Shown: in pieces, positions 34,520 to 43,281 of the stretch
Numbering within the stretch: the first letter of the stretch is position 1
How the letters are laid out: each line of letters opens with the position of its first letter
Source of the DNA: Phycisphaeraceae bacterium
Lineage (GTDB): Bacteria > Planctomycetota > Phycisphaerae > Phycisphaerales > Phycisphaeraceae
Assembly (NCBI GenBank): GCA_040222855.1
Contig: JAVKCD010000003.1
Span: forward strand, 62,001 to 126,000
Direction: 5' to 3'
DNA length: 64,000 nucleotides
Notes under the pieces: model-generated
Seen by the model: the letters and a program-made list of their open reading frames with translations, nothing else
Database searches by the model: none
What the model was told of the DNA's origin: nothing
Made by a program: the position numbers and the translations under genes

Positions 34520-34645
34520 CAGATTCCTTCGTTTGCTGGTCTCTCGTCCTGTCCCATGATAGCCCGCTTAGCGGGGCGATCGCGAGAGCGGTCCCATGGC
34601 TGCAACAAGACCGCTGCCCCTTGTCATCGGCCTCCCCGTCGAAGA

Positions 34646-35143
34646 TCACCAGTCCGAGCGCATCTCGGACACGATCTCCCGAGCCAGGTTCTCGACCGCG
34701 GTGTGCTGAGCGACCTCCAGCCGCTCGCCGACCGGCAGCGACGCCACCTGACGACCCACGCCCCGGAGCCCGCGAACGCCGGCTTTTTGGGACCCATCAC
34801 GCAGATCACGCCACTCAAAGTCCACCACCACCGTCAGTTCCAGCTCCTGCGGGACCCCGCCCTCACGGCGACGGCTGAGCTGCGTCCGGTCCACCGAGAC
34901 GACCGTGCCCTGAAGGATCGTGTCGGCGGCCGAGGGCGTCGTGATCCGATAAGCCGTGCGCTTCTGGACCTCGATCACGATCGCCCGCGCCAGGTCCTGC
35001 TCGACCTCCCGGAGGAACGTGCGATTCTCAAAGGTCGCGATCGCGATGGTCCTCACCTCGGGATCGAAGGCGTCCTGAGCCGAATACTGGCAACCCGCCA
35101 GCATCATCGACAGACAGATAAGTGTCAGCAGCACACGATTCAC
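34646..35143 (-). CDS. LptE-like outer-membrane lipoprotein
   Basis: A 165-residue lipoprotein with signal peptide and lipobox MMLAGC. The mature part reads VRTIAIATFENRTFLREVEQ, then LARAIVIEVQKRTAYRI, then a beta-rich domain, matching the LptE family that plugs LptD for LPS export. The C-terminal half has LTVVVDFEWRDL, and a final helix ends in AREIVSEMRSDW. The GTG start overlaps the BamD-like stop by 4 nt (GTGA), coupling two outer-membrane assembly factors. The family is divergent, so the call rests on pattern plus neighbours and on lpxA being present in the genome. Confidence 0.75.
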   Translation of the reverse strand: MNRVLLTLICLSMMLAGCQYSAQDAFDPEVRTIAIATFENRTFLREVEQDLARAIVIEVQKRTAYRITTPSAADTILQGTVVSVDRTQLSRRREGGVPQELELTVVVDFEWRDLRDGSQKAGVRGLRGVGRQVASLPVGERLEVAQHTAVENLAREIVSEMRSDW

Positions 35144-36102
35144 TCGTAAGCTCCGAGTTCGTTGAGTCGTTCAGCGGCGTCACCAGCGACACCGGTGCGC
35201 GGGTACTCCGTCACGATCCGCCGGTAGATCGCGGCCGCGCCCCGCTTCTCACCCCGCCGCTCGTACCACTTGGCGTTCTCCATATCCGACATCGCCAGCG
35301 ACTCATCCACCCGGAGAAGCAACGCCTCGATGCCGATCTTCTCTGCCGACGCGGGGAACTCGGCCCGGTAGATCAGCAGCCGCTCGCGAGCTTCGAGGAG
35401 TCCCGTCGCGTCGTACTTCGGCCCCTTGAACCGCGCGAGATTCGAGAGCACCAGCCGCAGCAGCGCCCACTCACGCCGGTTCGATTCCGGGTAGTTCTCC
35501 AGGAAAATGTCGTAGGCCTCGCTGGCCAGGAACATCTGCGCATTGTCGTAGTAATAATCCGCCAACAGGAGACTGGCTCGCTCTCCGAGGTCACTGCCCG
35601 GAACCCGCTCCTGAATCCGAATCAGCAGCTCCTCGCCCTCGCCGTCAGCCGGAAGAATCGCAAAGCCCAGCAGCTTTCGCTTGACGCCCGAGGTGTAGAG
35701 CCGAGCGATCTCGAACTCTCGCTCGAGTGCCGTAAAAAACGCCTCGCTGCCGGGATACACCCGGATGACGTATTCGTAGTCAAACAACGCCTTGTAGTAC
35801 CGCTCCTGTGAGACCAGCGCATCCCCCCGGAGTAACCGTGCCTCGATCTCAAGCTCGTGGTCCGGGTGGTTCCTGATCCAGCGCGTCGCCAGGTCCTCAG
35901 CTTCCTCGCCCTCGCCCTCCGCGATGAGCCGCCGGATGTCCTCCAGCCCCGCCGCCGGCGTTCCCGGCTCAGGACCGGGCTGACGCACCAACTCACCCGA
36001 CTCGTCCATCTCATAGCGCGTCTGTGCGCCCGCAGGGCATGCGGTAACGATCGCGAGCATCAATCCGGCCAGCAGGGCTGTGCACATCGTCCGTGTCGGC
36101 AT
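35140..36102 (-). CDS. BamD-like tetratricopeptide protein
   Basis: A 320-residue exported protein. The signal peptide contains a lipobox-like VTAC (Cys22), though cleavage after CPAGA is also possible. The mature protein consists of TPR-like helical pairs (ARLLRGDALVSQERYYKALF, ERASLLLADYYYDNAQMFLA, and NAKWYERRGEKRGAAAIYRR with IVTEYPRTG). This is the organisation of BamD, the lipoprotein subunit of the outer-membrane protein insertion machine. It is followed by the LptE-like gene with a 4 nt overlap. A generic TPR protein remains possible, since the family is mainly defined by repeats. Confidence 0.72.
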   Translation of the reverse strand: MPTRTMCTALLAGLMLAIVTACPAGAQTRYEMDESGELVRQPGPEPGTPAAGLEDIRRLIAEGEGEEAEDLATRWIRNHPDHELEIEARLLRGDALVSQERYYKALFDYEYVIRVYPGSEAFFTALEREFEIARLYTSGVKRKLLGFAILPADGEGEELLIRIQERVPGSDLGERASLLLADYYYDNAQMFLASEAYDIFLENYPESNRREWALLRLVLSNLARFKGPKYDATGLLEARERLLIYRAEFPASAEKIGIEALLLRVDESLAMSDMENAKWYERRGEKRGAAAIYRRIVTEYPRTGVAGDAAERLNELGAYE

Positions 36103-36151
36103 AGGGCCATGCTACGCCAAGCCTGCGGGTCGAGCGACCCTGGCCCGGGGC

Positions 36152-36180
36152 TTGGAGGACCGGTGCGGAATGCGTATGAT
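36152..36180 (+). promoter_or_regulatory. Sigma-70 type promoter of tRNA-Lys(CUU)
   Basis: TTGGAG (-35) and TATGAT (-10) are separated by exactly 17 nt and end 29 nt before the tRNA 5' end, with no coding sequence between. Both boxes match the consensus well. Confidence 0.65.
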
Positions 36181-36209
36181 GCCGCCTGAGTCGGGTCACG
36201 TACCCGCAC

Positions 36210-36282
<73 letters not shown>

Positions 36283-36312
36283 TTTAGATAACCCGTACCC
36301 TCAAAGTCACCC

Positions 36313-36333
36313 AATAAAAAGGGCGAAGCCCCT
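36313..36333 (-). terminator. Intrinsic terminator of the FkbM methyltransferase gene
   Basis: On the minus strand the sequence directly after the stop codon forms GGGC-TTC-GCCC and continues with TTTTTATT. The stem is short (four G-C pairs, extended by weaker pairs), but the U-tract is good. Confidence 0.65.
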
Positions 36334-37026
36334 CTAACCAGCGTGGTCTGGGGAGCGGATGTAGGTGACGGCCCAGCCATCGGCACCAGCGACCTGGTAG
36401 CCGTGCTTGGCGAGACGCTTGGTCCAGCGACGGGCTTTCGCGAGGGGGCGGTGGCCCTCGTAAGTGAGCGCGACGACGGTGGGGAAGATATTGGCTGCTT
36501 CGAGGGATTCGAGGACCTTGTCTTCAGCACCTTCGATGTTCATTTTAAGAAGGTCCAGGCGATCGTGTCCGAGTTCCTTCATGGCGGTCGCAACGGTCAC
36601 ACAGGGGGCCTCAAAGTAGGCTCTGCCCTCATCGTCTTCGACGATCGAGTGCGAGACATGATCGGGCTTCTCGGGAGCGAAGAACCGCATCGTGATGTCT
36701 TCTTTCCAGAGGCCCTTGGGCACGAGCGTGAAGTTTGGGAGGGGGGGATCAATACGTTCAACGAACTGAATCGCCCGAGGCGTGGGGTCGAAGCCGAACA
36801 CATGAACGCCCTTTTTCTCCATGAGCGCAAGTTCAAAACGGATCTGTTCGCCAACTCCTGCGCAGTAGCAGACCCAGTCTGGCTGAATGAGATCTGATGG
36901 CATGATCCACCCGCTGAGGGTCTCGCAGGGGAAGGGTGTCTTGGGTCGGTGAGACCAATGGAGAAAGTGCTTGGTGATGTGCCAGTGAACGAAGAGGCTA
37001 ATGCGTCGGGTGAGTTTGTTCAGCAT
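36334..37026 (-). CDS. FkbM-family SAM-dependent methyltransferase
   Basis: A 230-residue class I methyltransferase. The SAM site reads VCYCAGVGEQIRFELAL, VFGFDPTPRAIQF follows, and the family marker is LDLLKMNIEGAEDKVLESL. FkbM enzymes O-methylate sugars or polyketides; in this setting among glycosyltransferases a sugar O-methyl group is likely but unproven. It is followed immediately by a terminator and is the last of four minus-strand genes (two glycosyltransferases, two methyltransferases) that look like a small glycan-decoration group. Confidence 0.85.
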   Translation of the reverse strand: MLNKLTRRISLFVHWHITKHFLHWSHRPKTPFPCETLSGWIMPSDLIQPDWVCYCAGVGEQIRFELALMEKKGVHVFGFDPTPRAIQFVERIDPPLPNFTLVPKGLWKEDITMRFFAPEKPDHVSHSIVEDDEGRAYFEAPCVTVATAMKELGHDRLDLLKMNIEGAEDKVLESLEAANIFPTVVALTYEGHRPLAKARRWTKRLAKHGYQVAGADGWAVTYIRSPDHAG

Positions 37027-37080
37027 GGCGGTGACCTATGATCAAACGAGCTGGGCCGCAGCGACGAGGTGGTGATACGC

Positions 37081-37713
37081 CTAGGCGGGGCGACGACATT
37101 CGATGCCGAGGCAATCGTGCCATCGGTCTGGGTGTTCAATGGTGCTGAACTTGGCGTCGGCAGAGTCGCCAAGGGAGGCGCGGCGGATGTCAGTAAAGCC
37201 AGCGTCCTTGAGCTCGGCCTCTAGGGCCAGGTAATCCCACATCCAGAGATGCCGGTAGTTTCCGAAACAAACAGCCATGAAGCCCTGAAGACCTCGAGGG
37301 CGTCGCTCGACGCCCAACAAGGCCTGCCTCATGAAGTTGGGGGCGGCCTCGTGAGAAGGATTGTCGACGTATGTGCGGATGTACTGTTCGAGGTCAGGGA
37401 GCACAAGGCGGAAGATGGCGCCTGGCTTGAGGACAGTGTGGGTGTTCTTCAGCGCAGCGCGCAAGTCGTTGAAGGACAGGTGTTCGAGGACGTGAGAGCA
37501 GTAGATGCCGTCGCAGGAGCCTGCGGGAAGAGGCAGACCTTTGACAATATCGCCGTACTCGACAGCATCGGGGAATCGGTTGGCATTCTTAGTGTAGAGC
37601 TTGCCGATAAGGGGGATTCGCTCGAAGCGGAGTGTTGGCGAGGCGTCAAAGTTGCGCCAGCCTTCGGGGGCGGAATGCCCGCAGCCGTATTGGACGTAAG
37701 AAGATTCAGTCAT
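37081..37713 (-). CDS. Class I SAM-dependent methyltransferase (type 11)
   Basis: A 210-residue protein. VQYGCGHSAPEGWRNFDASP replaces the usual motif I, and SCDGIYCSHVLEHLSFNDL plus LKPGAIFRLVLPDLEQYI are the classic motifs II-III of sugar-cluster methyltransferases (the HVLEH signature). Aromatic-rich YRHLWMWDY and a C-terminal strand complete the fold. The ATG at MTESSYV is preferred to an upstream TTG that adds a basic tail. It lies 54 nt upstream of the FkbM gene on the same strand. The substrate is unknown. Confidence 0.82.
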   Translation of the reverse strand: MTESSYVQYGCGHSAPEGWRNFDASPTLRFERIPLIGKLYTKNANRFPDAVEYGDIVKGLPLPAGSCDGIYCSHVLEHLSFNDLRAALKNTHTVLKPGAIFRLVLPDLEQYIRTYVDNPSHEAAPNFMRQALLGVERRPRGLQGFMAVCFGNYRHLWMWDYLALEAELKDAGFTDIRRASLGDSADAKFSTIEHPDRWHDCLGIECRRPA

Positions 37714-37958
37714 CAAGGGTGTCTTTGCCTTGAGGTAAGAACGACGGGCTCTCAAGTAAACATACGGAATCTGACATCGGCAAGGTAAGCCGGGGGCTTG
37801 TGGGCCTGCTGGCCAGATGGGTCAAGATTGTAACTAGTGTACTCGGCGAATCCAAGCAGACTGCACGAGACCACAAGAGAGATCCCTCGGGCCAATACCG
37901 GCTGACTCTAGCCAGCGGGGTCGGTGGCGAAGTCGGTGCGACCTTGGGCTATCCGGAC

Positions 37959-38981
37959 TCAGGCTCGGCGGTGCTTCTGGTAAGCGGCCACCAGCGACCT
38001 TGCAGAGTTCTCCCATGTCAGATTGTTGAGCACATGAGTCTTCAGCTTGTCGGAGTCAGGGGCTTCCCAGGCGCGCATGATCGCGGCTCTGATGGACGCG
38101 ACGGAACTAGGGTCTACATACTCGGCGAGATCCAGGAAGTAGTCAGGGGGACCGCCGTTCTGAGTAATGACGACACGGGCTCCGTGCACAGCGGCTTCGA
38201 GGGCAACCAGGCCGGTGCCCTCGAAGAGGCTCGGGAGGCAAAAGATTTTACAAGCCGCGTAGAGAGACTCGAGGGTTTCGTGGCTGAGCCAGCCGAAGAA
38301 GCGTATCTGAGGGAAAGGTCTGGCCGCGTCGATCAGTGCCGATTTATCAGGACCTTCCATGGCGTGGCCAGCGATGACAAGCGGGATACCGGTGGGACCG
38401 ATGGCTTTGATCAGGCGGGCGACGTTCTTACGGCCTTGCGTGTAGGCAGAAACGTGAAGTGCGAACTCCTCAGGCAGGTCGAGCTCGCGGCGAGCGATCT
38501 GAGGGTCGGCGGGTTCGGGTGGGGTGACGCCATTGAGGACGATGCTGACTTTGTTCGGGTTGGTGCCCAACCCCTGAACCAGTCGGCCCTGTTCCTCTGT
38601 CGACCGGACGATCACGAGGTCTGAACCGTTGGCCTGGGCGGCGTGGAGAGAAGGCGTTGTAAAGACCTTCGGGAGGATGCGTCCGAGCTTTGCGGCAAAC
38701 CGATAGCGGGCGTTGGACTCTTGAGAGTCAATCGTCGGCGCGAAAACGAGCATCTTGTAGCGGCGACGCGCATCGTGCTCGACTGAATACTGGTGAGTAC
38801 CACCCAGGAAGAACTGGACCACGTCAAAGTCAGCAACGTCATAGCGTTGCCAGGGATCGAGGCGTGCGACAGGGTGCCCAAGGGCTTCGAGTGCGTCGGC
38901 CTGCTTCTCGGCCTGGACTCGCACACCGTTACCGGGGCTTCCGACGGCAAACGGTCCGGGGAGTAGGAAGGCAATCTTCAT
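37959..38981 (-). CDS. Glycosyltransferase family 4-like
   Basis: A 340-residue GT-B enzyme. The N-terminal domain begins MKIAFLLPGPFAVGSPGNGV, followed by an acceptor domain with VVQFFLGG. The donor half has VSIVLNGVTPPE, LHVSAYTQGRKN, and the EX7E-like SLFEGTGLVALEAAVHGARV, then ITQNGGPPDYF. It is somewhat short for the family, mainly because the N-terminal domain is compact. A 245 nt spacer without recognisable features separates it from the methyltransferase downstream. The sugar specificity cannot be predicted. Confidence 0.85.
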   Translation of the reverse strand: MKIAFLLPGPFAVGSPGNGVRVQAEKQADALEALGHPVARLDPWQRYDVADFDVVQFFLGGTHQYSVEHDARRRYKMLVFAPTIDSQESNARYRFAAKLGRILPKVFTTPSLHAAQANGSDLVIVRSTEEQGRLVQGLGTNPNKVSIVLNGVTPPEPADPQIARRELDLPEEFALHVSAYTQGRKNVARLIKAIGPTGIPLVIAGHAMEGPDKSALIDAARPFPQIRFFGWLSHETLESLYAACKIFCLPSLFEGTGLVALEAAVHGARVVITQNGGPPDYFLDLAEYVDPSSVASIRAAIMRAWEAPDSDKLKTHVLNNLTWENSARSLVAAYQKHRRA

Positions 38982-39052
38982 AGTTAAATCAAGACCTTGT
39001 ATCGGTCATGCGCGAGCCAATGATGAGAGACCCAGGAACCGTATCTCACGAC

Positions 39053-40030
39053 TCAAGCCGGCTGGGCCAGGGCCTCTGTGAGGGGAATGTATGAGCCGCT
39101 CTCGCGGCGGCCTCGTTTGAGTTTCGCCCGCCGCCTCGCATTCAACGCCCTAAAGAGGGGAGGAGCGACCATCGCAAGGGCGAAGACGAGCCTGCGGAAG
39201 GCAGGAAGCTGAGGCCAAGCCAAGGAGCGAACGCGCGCGAGATCCTCTGAGTCGCCGTCGGTCAGGGCGCTGCTCAACGCCCGAGAAGCGGTCGCGCGGA
39301 TAATCGGGTCGAGACCTAGCTTGCCGTAGGCAGGTTGGTTCTTGACCAGGGCTCGGAGCATGTAGTACTCGCTGTTGGCCCATGATGTTCGGGAAATACT
39401 CCCAGCGTTGTCGGCCCGGTAGATCGATACGGGTCTGGGGTTGTACGACCAGGTGTGGTCATAGATCACGCGGAGCCACATCTCAAAGTCGTGACGGCGG
39501 ACCTGCTCAGGGTCGAAGCCACCCACTTCAAGGAAGCGGTCGCGGCGGACAAGGGTGGGGCCTGTCGCGAACTTCAGGTAGGTGTTCCAGCACCTCATAT
39601 AGTCCCGATGAGTGAGACCGGAAGTTGGGGTATCGATGGGCCAGCGATTCTCGGTCAGGAGGACCTCGTCCCCTTCGTAGAGGTAATGGTCGTAGGCGGT
39701 GTAGCCAACATCATTGGTGCCGCGGAGCAGGCCAGCGGCCTTCTCGAGGTGGTGGGGGTACCACATGTCGTCGGCGTCGAGAAAGGCGATCCAGTCTCCC
39801 GTGGCGTGGTCGACACCGAAGTTGCGGGCTGCCGCAGCGTTCCCGAAATCGGTGTGCAGGAGCTTGACCGGGACCCCGGATTTCTGGATCTGCTCGACTG
39901 AGTCGTCGGAGGAGCGATCATTGATGACGATGATCTCATGGGGCGCAAGGGTCTGCGCTTCGATCGAGTGGAGGGCTGCCACGACCCAGCGACCGGCGTT
40001 GTGGCAGGGCATGATGACGGAGGCTTGCAT
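39053..40030 (-). CDS. Glycosyltransferase family 2
   Basis: A 325-residue GT-A enzyme. It shows MQASVIMPCHNAGRWV, IIVINDRSSDDSVE, AAARNFGVDHATGDWIAFLD followed by ADDMW (the DxD metal site), and TLVRRDRFLEVGGFD for the acceptor side. Its C-terminus is basic and amphipathic (LNARRRAKLKRGRRE), perhaps membrane-associated. Of two adjacent ATGs, the second (MQASV) has a GGA at better distance and is used. It heads the four-gene minus-strand glycan group. Confidence 0.88.
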   Translation of the reverse strand: MQASVIMPCHNAGRWVVAALHSIEAQTLAPHEIIVINDRSSDDSVEQIQKSGVPVKLLHTDFGNAAAARNFGVDHATGDWIAFLDADDMWYPHHLEKAAGLLRGTNDVGYTAYDHYLYEGDEVLLTENRWPIDTPTSGLTHRDYMRCWNTYLKFATGPTLVRRDRFLEVGGFDPEQVRRHDFEMWLRVIYDHTWSYNPRPVSIYRADNAGSISRTSWANSEYYMLRALVKNQPAYGKLGLDPIIRATASRALSSALTDGDSEDLARVRSLAWPQLPAFRRLVFALAMVAPPLFRALNARRRAKLKRGRRESGSYIPLTEALAQPA

Positions 40031-40363
40031 GGGCATTCCACGGGGTTTGATGAGGATGGAGATACTCTTGGACCAGGCTCAATCACTCAGTCCAAGAGCG
40101 ACACCGTGTTATGGGGGGCAGGTCACCATAACCTTCCCACACGGCTCATAGCAGTGCGAATGCTAACCCCAAGTGGTTGCTGCTGCCTGCCTGCGGGGAT
40201 GGATTGAAACAGTACCAAGATCATCAGGCTCTACCTGGTAGAGGCCTGATGGTCGAGTTTGCTGCCCGCCGCCATGTTTGAGCCAGATTAACACGCTGAA
40301 GTTTGAGAAACCTCAGGTGTTAGACCCCTGAGTGAGGCACCTGCTTCTCTCTCTCATCGAAAG
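40031..40363. other. Non-coding interval upstream of the GT2 gene
   Basis: No convincing reading frame, RNA gene or mobile element is visible in this stretch. It should hold the promoter of the minus-strand glycan group. The only clear structure is the hairpin described separately. Right of it lies the terminator of the PEP-CTERM gene. Confidence 0.6.
40222..40251. other. Long hairpin in the GT2 upstream region
   Basis: CATCAGGC and GCCTGATG pair perfectly, and TCTAC/GTAGA continue the stem to a three-base loop, giving 13 pairs with a single bulged G. Neither side has a T-tract, so it is not a standard terminator. It may be a leader RNA element of the minus-strand glycan group, a small RNA, or a processed structure. 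Confidence 0.45.
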
Positions 40364-40397
40364 AAAAAACCCCACGCCAGCTCGTGCCGGCGTGGGG
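40364..40397 (-). terminator. Strong intrinsic terminator of the first PEP-CTERM gene
   Basis: On the minus strand CCCCACGCC and GGCGTGGGG, extended by inner GGC/GCT pairs to a four-base loop, are followed by an uninterrupted TTTTTT. The element starts 26 nt after the stop codon. Confidence 0.92.
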
Positions 40398-40423
40398 CGA
40401 TTTGATCATGTCAGGCGTCGGCT

Positions 40424-40987
40424 TCAGGCGGAACGCCGTGTCAGGGCCAGCATCCCAAGGCTCAGCAGGGCAACACTCGCGGGCTCGGGGATCTGCACGG
40501 CGTTGATCTCGCCGACCGCAAACACGGTACCTGACGCCTCGATGGTGTAATCAAAGTCAATCACACCCCCGCTGACAGTCCCGGTCAGGCTGTACGAGTC
40601 AAAGCCAAACGCGGGAGAGGTGACCGCAAAGTTCGTAGCAAAAAGCGATACGTTCCCGCTGCTGTCGGCAGAGCCTGTGATATCACCCAGCAATGGGTCA
40701 CCAACTGTCGCGAAATCGATCTCCCCCGTGCCCCCGTTGATCGGGAAGCTGTAAACCAGCGGAGCCGCTGGGGCAGGGAAGCCAAACACAAACCCGCCGA
40801 GTTGAATCGAGACCGTGACCGATGAACCGTCACTGGTAAACGTGAAGTCCATGTTGCCGGTCGAACTGAAGGTCGTGTTGAACCAGTCGCCGTCGTAAAA
40901 ACCCAGGTCACTGGCATCGAACGCCGAAGCGGGAGCAGCCATCGCCAGCGAACCCATCCCGGCCAACAAGAGTGAAGTACGCATCAT
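40424..40987 (-). CDS. PEP-CTERM sorted secreted protein
   Basis: A 187-residue protein with a signal peptide (MMRTSLLLAGMGSLAMAAPASA), a Gly/Ser/Thr-rich beta-type body, and a C-terminal PEP-CTERM tag, IPEPASVALLSLGMLALTRR. The tag comprises the PEP motif, a hydrophobic helix and arginines, and is recognised by exosortase in exopolysaccharide-producing Gram-negatives. The start is set by GGAG seven bases before ATGATGCGT; upstream in-frame starts lie in the leader. It has a good promoter and a strong terminator, so it is a single-gene unit. No enzymatic motif is visible; a cell-surface or matrix role is inferred. Confidence 0.88.
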   Translation of the reverse strand: MMRTSLLLAGMGSLAMAAPASAFDASDLGFYDGDWFNTTFSSTGNMDFTFTSDGSSVTVSIQLGGFVFGFPAPAAPLVYSFPINGGTGEIDFATVGDPLLGDITGSADSSGNVSLFATNFAVTSPAFGFDSYSLTGTVSGGVIDFDYTIEASGTVFAVGEINAVQIPEPASVALLSLGMLALTRRSA

Positions 40988-41075
40988 ACCCATTCTCCTC
41001 GTAGTCATCGTGCTTACTGACAGCCGAGACACCTGCTCAGAATCAGCAACGACATGTCTTCCCAAAGCAACCTTA

Positions 41076-41104
41076 ATTGTAGAGTCGCACCCGATCCCTG
41101 CCAA
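41076..41104 (-). promoter_or_regulatory. Sigma-70 type promoter of the first PEP-CTERM gene
   Basis: TTGGCA and TACAAT on the minus strand are separated by exactly 17 nt. This predicts a 5' leader of about 80 nt before the ATG. It is the best consensus promoter noticed in the window. Confidence 0.7.
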
Positions 41105-41161
41105 GAACAATTCCAGATAATCTAACGACTAATTTGGTAAGCACCTGGGTTGATGTCGGCC

Positions 41162-43114
41162 TCAGGCCCCTGCTGCAGCGGTCTTGGCGTTGCGCACGAC
41201 GCGTTTGCGGTCCGACTCGTTGAGCAGCTTCTTGCGCATCCGGATCGACTCGGGGGTGATCTCCACCAGCTCGTCCTCAGCGATGTACTCCAGACACGCT
41301 TCGAGAGACATCTCTCTGGCTGGCCTCACCTTGGTCGCGTCGTCCGAACCACTCGCTCGCATGTTGCTCAGCTTTTTGTTGATGATCAGGTTGACCGTGA
41401 TGTCGTTGTCCTTGCAGTGCTCGCCGATGACCTGACCGGAATAAACCGTGTCGCCGGGACGCACGAAGAAGGTTCCGCGATCAAACAGCCGGTCCAGCGA
41501 GTACGCCGTCACGCGCCCGCCCTCAAGCGCGACCATCACACCCGCCACACGATTGGGGATCTCCCCGCGAACCGGCTCGTAGCGAAGCAGGTTGTGGTGC
41601 ATGATCGCCCGGCCCTGCGTCGCCGTGAGCATCCGCGTCCGTAGGCCAATGAGGCCGCGAGCCGGGATCGTGAACTCCATGTGGATGTAGTCGCCCGTCC
41701 CCGCTTTGGGATCGATCCGAACAATCTCCGCTTTACGGTTGCTCACCAGCGACATCACCTCGTTCTGGCACTCGCTCGGGCAATCGACCACCAGCTGCTC
41801 GATCGGCTCACAGAGCGTGCCCGCATGCTCTTCACCCTCAGCCGGACGTTTGAGAATGACCTGCGGGCGACCGACCTGCATCTCATAACCCTCGCGGCGC
41901 ATCTGCTCCAGCAGCACACCCAGGTGCATCAGCCCACGCCCCGACACGAGGAAGCTCTCGCCGGTATCGCCTCGCGCTACCGAGAGAGCGACGTTCGACT
42001 GGAGCTCTTTCTGCAACCGATCCCAGATCTGTCGACTGGTGACATACGTCCCCTCACGGCCCGCGACCGGCGAGTCGTTCACCCGGAACATCATGCTCAG
42101 CGTCGGCTCGTCAATCTTGACCACCGGCAGGGCCTCGGGACGGTCCGGACAAGCGATCGTGTCGCCGATATCGATCGGGTCCAGCCCCACCACCGCGCAG
42201 ATATCACCGGCGATCACCTCGTTCGCCTCCTTCTGGGCCAGCCCGTCGAACTCATTGAGCTTGACCACACGCTGCATCGACCCCTCACCCGCCCGGTTGA
42301 TGACCGTGACCTTCTGCCCCGCCGTGATCCGCCCCGCCGTCACCCGACCCACCGCGACACGGCCGACATAGTCGCTGTACTGCAGCGTGGTCACGCTCAA
42401 CTGTAGCGGGGCCGCCAGCGCCAGGACGCCATTGGCAAAACCCGCCGTCGCCCCTCGGGAAGACCCCTCCGCATAGGGCGCGGGGATGTGCTTGAGGATC
42501 GCCTCGTACAACTCGGCCATGTTGGTCGGATGATCCTCGCCGAGATTCTTGACGTCCGCCGTCGCCCAGCCGTTCTTGGCTGAGGCAAAAATCACCGGGA
42601 AATCCAGCGCATCATCCGGCGCATGAAGCTGAACCAGTAGGTCAAAGACCTCGTTGATCACGTCATCCGGTCGGGCGTTGGGCTTGTCGATCTTGTTGAT
42701 CACGACCAGGGGTTTGAGCCCGATCGCCAGGGCCTTGTTGAGCACAAACCGCGTCTGTGGCATCGGGCCCTCGAACGCATCGACCACCAGCAGGCAGCCA
42801 TCCGCCATGTTCAGCACCCGCTCGACCTCGCCGCCAAAGTCCGCGTGCCCGGGCGTGTCGATCAGGTTGATCTTGTAGTCCGCCCCGTCCGAGTGCCGGT
42901 AGTGGATCGCGCAGTTCTTCGCTGTGATCGTGATCCCGCGCTCGCGCTCGATGTCGCCGGTGTCCATGATCAGGTTGTGCTGCCCGCCCGCGAGCTTGCT
43001 CAGCTCCTCGTGACGGAACATGCCCGACTGATAGAGCAGCTGATCGGTCAGCGTCGTCTTGCCGTGGTCGACGTGGGCAATGACAGCAACGTTACGCAGG
43101 TGGTTCTGGGCCAT
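41162..43114 (-). CDS. typA: Ribosome-associated translational GTPase TypA/BipA
   Basis: A 650-residue EF-G-related GTPase that acts on the ribosome under stress and at low temperature. The G domain reads [50 protein letters not shown] and [10 protein letters not shown]. The TypA-specific C-terminus is clear: [15 protein letters not shown], then [20 protein letters not shown] and [10 protein letters not shown]. The start MAQNHLRNV follows family convention; a longer in-frame N-terminus is discarded. It is a little longer than the 605-615 usual for the family. It stands alone between two PEP-CTERM genes. Confidence 0.96.
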   Translation of the reverse strand: MAQNHLRNVAVIAHVDHGKTTLTDQLLYQSGMFRHEELSKLAGGQHNLIMDTGDIERERGITITAKNCAIHYRHSDGADYKINLIDTPGHADFGGEVERVLNMADGCLLVVDAFEGPMPQTRFVLNKALAIGLKPLVVINKIDKPNARPDDVINEVFDLLVQLHAPDDALDFPVIFASAKNGWATADVKNLGEDHPTNMAELYEAILKHIPAPYAEGSSRGATAGFANGVLALAAPLQLSVTTLQYSDYVGRVAVGRVTAGRITAGQKVTVINRAGEGSMQRVVKLNEFDGLAQKEANEVIAGDICAVVGLDPIDIGDTIACPDRPEALPVVKIDEPTLSMMFRVNDSPVAGREGTYVTSRQIWDRLQKELQSNVALSVARGDTGESFLVSGRGLMHLGVLLEQMRREGYEMQVGRPQVILKRPAEGEEHAGTLCEPIEQLVVDCPSECQNEVMSLVSNRKAEIVRIDPKAGTGDYIHMEFTIPARGLIGLRTRMLTATQGRAIMHHNLLRYEPVRGEIPNRVAGVMVALEGGRVTAYSLDRLFDRGTFFVRPGDTVYSGQVIGEHCKDNDITVNLIINKKLSNMRASGSDDATKVRPAREMSLEACLEYIAEDELVEITPESIRMRKKLLNESDRKRVVRNAKTAAAGA

Positions 43115-43226
43115 GGCGGTCCGGGTCGTTTCTTGGTCTTGGGTGATGGATGGGGCGATGGTTGGAAGGCGGGTCGGCATGGCCGATGCAACATTGTACC
43201 CATTCCTCGCCCGAAGAAGCAGGGAG

Positions 43227-43259
43227 AAAAACAGCCCCCAGCCGCAAAGCCGGGGGCTG
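43227..43259 (-). terminator. Intrinsic terminator of the dockerin/PEP-CTERM gene
   Basis: CAGCCCCC and GGGGGCTG form an eight-pair stem, with a few inner pairs, followed on the minus strand by TTTTT. It begins about 22 nt after the stop codon. Confidence 0.88.
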
Positions 43260-43281
43260 CGTGTTTAAACAATCGACCGAC

